This document shows, one piece after another, positions 3,659-6,140 of a stretch of 6,140 nucleotides of DNA. The translations under genes were made by a program, and so were the position numbers. A model generated the notes under the pieces. It was not told the origin of the DNA and did no database searches. It worked only from the letters and a program-made list of their open reading frames with translations. Numbering within the stretch: the first letter of the stretch is position 1; each line of letters begins with the position of its first letter. This DNA comes from Eubacterium sp. (lineage in GTDB: Bacteria > Bacillota > Clostridia > Lachnospirales > Lachnospiraceae): contig JAILSA010000126.1 of assembly GCA_024697885.1 (NCBI GenBank), forward strand, positions 1 through 6,140, read 5' to 3'.

Positions 3659-6140
3659 CCACTTTCACATTGTCAGCCCCTAATCGATCCCGGAGAATTT
3701 CTAAGAGATTTGGGTCCGCCTTAGTGGCCCTGCTCCTTGGATACTCCTTGTGGGCCCTCTCCTGTCGGAGGAAAATGTGTATGGTGTCCCGACCGTCGTA
3801 GCGGCCGGTGGTATCTATGATCCACTGCTCCACTTTTAGGTATTCTTCCTTGTTCTCAAACTGGAGCCAGATATCCTTGTCCAATTCATCGAAAGGGATG
3901 ATGTCAGCACAAATCATTTTGGCAGGCTTGTCCTCCTCCACTGTGACCCTTCCCTTAATGAGAACCTTCCGGTCCTCCTCAATGAGACTGCGGTTTTTCT
4001 CGTAGTCCTTAGGAAAAACGATTACTTCCACCTGGCCGTAGAGGTCCTCAATGGTAATAAAGGCCATAAGACTGTTGGTCCTGGTGGTCTTAACCGTCTT
4101 GGAGGTAATCATTCCTCCGATGACTGCATTTTCCTTGTCCTTGACCTTTGGCACCTCTTCTCCCTCCGCCGGCACAAAGTCAATGGTCCTGCGGCTGGTG
4201 ACTTTTTCTAAGAGGCCAATGTAGTTTTCCAGAGGGTGGCCGGAGATATAGACTCCTAAAACCTCTTTTTCACCGGCCAGGATTTCCTCCTTGTCAAACT
4301 CCTCCACAGGGGGCATGACAATGTCTAAACTCTGCTTTTCTTCAGGCTCTGCAAAGTCAAAGAGAGACATCTGGCCCGTCATAGTCTTTTTCTTTTCCTG
4401 GGCTACCCCCTCTAGGACGCTGGCGTATACCAGGGTCTTTTGCCTGCGGTTTCCCGGCAGACTATCAAGGGCACCTGCCTTAATAAAGCTCTCAAGGGTT
4501 CGCTTGTTTATGGATTTGCCAGAAAGTCTCTGACATAGGTCCTTGAGGTTGCGGTATGGACCGCCCTTTTCCCTCTCCTCTACGATTTCGTCAATAACCG
4601 GCTTACCCACTCCCTTGATGGCAGCCAGGCCGTAGCGAATGTTTTCCCCATCTGGGCTAAAGCGGTACTGACCGGAGTTAATGTCCGGCGGCAAAATTCC
4701 AATGCCCATCTGGCGACAGGTCATAATGTACTCTGTGATTTTTCCCGTATTTTCCAAAAAGGAGGTCATAAGGGCCGCCATAAAGTCCACTGGGTAGTGG
4801 CACTTCAGGTAGGCCGTCTGGTAGGAGACTACGGCATAGGCAGCCGCGTGGGACTTGTTAAAGGCGTACTTGGCAAAGGACAGCATCTCGTCAAAAAGCC
4901 TCTTGGCCACTTCCTCCGAAATACCTCTCTTGACGCAGCCATCAATCCCCCTCTCCTCATCTCCGTAGATGAAGGCGGTCTCCTCCTTCAAGAGCTTGTC
5001 CTCTTTTTTCTTACTCATGTATCGGCGCACCATGTCCGCCCCGCCTAAGGAGTAGCCAGCCAACTGCTGGAAAATCTGCATAACCTGCTCCTGGTAGACG
5101 ATACAGCCGTAGGTTGGGGACAAAATAGGCTCTAACTCCGGGCAGTCGTAACTAATGTTATCCTGGTCGTTTTTGGCCTCAATATACTTGGGAATAAAGT
5201 CCATTGGGCCCGGGCGGTAGAGGGAAATTCCGGCGATAATATCCTCCATGGAATGAGGCTTTAACTCCTTCATAAAGCTTCTCATTCCGGCGGACTCCAA
5301 CTGAAAAACTCCTTCTGTATGGCCCTGGCTAATCATGTCATAGACCTCCGGGTCCTCATAGTCAATGTCATGGACATCAAATCTGCCATTGATGGCATCC
5401 CGGATGACCGTCAGGGTTCGAAGGCCCAAAAAGTCCATTTTCAATAGGCCCAATTCCTCTAGGGTCACCATGGTATACTCTGTAGTGACAGACCCGTCTG
5501 TGGCGGCAGACAAAGGCACAAACTCATCCACCGGTTTCGGGGAGATTACCACACCGGCCGCGTGAATGGAGGTGTGTCTTGGCAGGCCCTCAAGGCGCAT
5601 GGACATGTCAATTAATTTCTTGGCCTGTTCGTCGGACTCGTAGATTTTTTTCAAGTCCGGATTCATGGTCAGGGCCTTTTGAATGGTAATATTTAATTCC
5701 ATAGGAATGGATTTGGCAATGGAGTCCACATAGGCGTAAGGGTAGTCTAGAACCCTTCCCACATCTCGAATTACCATGCGGGCGGACATGGTTCCAAAGG
5801 TGACAATCTGGGACACATGGTCCTCCCCATACTTGCGGTTGACATAGTCAATGACCTCCTGTCTTCTCTCGTAGCAAAAATCCACGTCAATATCGGGCAT
5901 GGTAACACGCTCCGGATTGAGGAAACGCTCAAAGAGAAGGTTGTAGCGGATCGGGTCAATCAGGTCCGTAATATTGAGGGAATAGGCCACTATACTTCCC
6001 GCCGCCGAGCCTCGGCCCGGTCCCACGGGAATGCCATTGTCCTTGGCGTACTTGATAAAATCCCAGACAATGAGGAAGTAGTCCACAAAGCCCATGCTGC
6101 TAATAGTATCTAACTCATAATCTAAGCGGTCCTGAAGCTC
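3636..6140 (-). CDS. dnaE: DNA polymerase III subunit alpha (DnaE), C-terminal 834 residues, 5' end outside the window
   Basis: This is the catalytic C-family replicative polymerase. The frame stays open to the right edge (first visible residues ELQDRLDYELDTISSMGF), so the ATG at 6093-6095 is internal. By comparison with E. coli DnaE about 320-330 N-terminal residues, including the PHP domain, lie outside. Counting visible residues, the palm includes GPGRGSAAGS (40-49) and MPDIDVDF (81-88) with catalytic Asp83 and Asp85. The third catalytic Asp236 lies in KMDFLGLRTLTVI (234-246). Finger-region motifs include SLYRPGPMDFIPKYI (306-320), MVRRYMSKKK (370-379) and FNKSHAAAYAVVSYQTAYLK (427-446). 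A helix-hairpin-helix segment begins GLAAIKGVGK (504-513), followed by the likely sliding-clamp motif QMSLF (590-594). An OB-fold spans about 670-750. There are no frameshifts; the stop is TAG. PolC is usually also present in Firmicutes, so this may be the second replicative polymerase. pfkA follows 98 bases downstream. Confidence 0.96.
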   Translation of the reverse strand, partial: ELQDRLDYELDTISSMGFVDYFLIVWDFIKYAKDNGIPVGPGRGSAAGSIVAYSLNITDLIDPIRYNLLFERFLNPERVTMPDIDVDFCYERRQEVIDYVNRKYGEDHVSQIVTFGTMSARMVIRDVGRVLDYPYAYVDSIAKSIPMELNITIQKALTMNPDLKKIYESDEQAKKLIDMSMRLEGLPRHTSIHAAGVVISPKPVDEFVPLSAATDGSVTTEYTMVTLEELGLLKMDFLGLRTLTVIRDAINGRFDVHDIDYEDPEVYDMISQGHTEGVFQLESAGMRSFMKELKPHSMEDIIAGISLYRPGPMDFIPKYIEAKNDQDNISYDCPELEPILSPTYGCIVYQEQVMQIFQQLAGYSLGGADMVRRYMSKKKEDKLLKEETAFIYGDEERGIDGCVKRGISEEVAKRLFDEMLSFAKYAFNKSHAAAYAVVSYQTAYLKCHYPVDFMAALMTSFLENTGKITEYIMTCRQMGIGILPPDINSGQYRFSPDGENIRYGLAAIKGVGKPVIDEIVEEREKGGPYRNLKDLCQRLSGKSINKRTLESFIKAGALDSLPGNRRQKTLVYASVLEGVAQEKKKTMTGQMSLFDFAEPEEKQSLDIVMPPVEEFDKEEILAGEKEVLGVYISGHPLENYIGLLEKVTSRRTIDFVPAEGEEVPKVKDKENAVIGGMITSKTVKTTRTNSLMAFITIEDLYGQVEVIVFPKDYEKNRSLIEEDRKVLIKGRVTVEEDKPAKMICADIIPFDELDKDIWLQFENKEEYLKVEQWIIDTTGRYDGRDTIHIFLRQERAHKEYPRSRATKADPNLLEILRDRLGADNVKVVEKSIEN

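Noticed and set aside
3636..6095. DnaE as a complete 819-residue protein starting at ATG 6093-6095
   Set aside because: The frame stays open upstream to the window edge with residues that match DnaE, and the PHP domain is missing, so the start lies outside.

Overview
The window looks like chromosomal core DNA of an anaerobic Firmicute, most likely Lachnospiraceae (Clostridium cluster XIVa). This is inferred from the gene content: an LL-diaminopimelate aminotransferase (DapL), a DUF6465-type protein with a histone-like tail, a DUF1002 secreted protein, a clostridial-style 6-phosphofructokinase, and a DnaE polymerase next to pfkA. GGAGG-type ribosome binding sites and TATAAT-type promoters agree. 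No mobile element, CRISPR array, tRNA or rRNA was seen. Five of the six genes lie on the minus strand.

Reading the minus strand from right to left: 6140-3636 is the 3' three quarters of dnaE, cut by the window edge. It is followed after 98 bases by pfkA (3537-2563). That gap holds a possible pfkA promoter and a hairpin with a short U-run. A bidirectional terminator (2475-2514) and a perfect palindrome (2525-2546) separate pfkA from a convergent plus-strand gene (2183-2458). This gene encodes a 91-residue protein with one membrane anchor and an extremely acidic tail. A 218-base divergent, AT-rich region (1965-2182) carries a promoter for each direction. The plus-strand promoter is covered by an inverted repeat that looks like an operator. 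On the minus side follow the DUF6465 gene (1964-1569), a strong terminator (1498-1540), dapL (1475-261), and the first 70 codons of a secreted DUF1002 protein (211-1, cut by the left edge).

Functionally these are housekeeping genes: DNA replication (dnaE), glycolysis (pfkA), and lysine and peptidoglycan precursor synthesis (dapL). Three less understood proteins lie among them. The parts most worth a second look are the divergent pair of oppositely charged low-complexity proteins with its operator-like repeat, hairpins with U-runs in the leaders of dapL and pfkA, and a replaced residue in the active-site loop of the phosphofructokinase. I did not find a clearly new multi-gene system.
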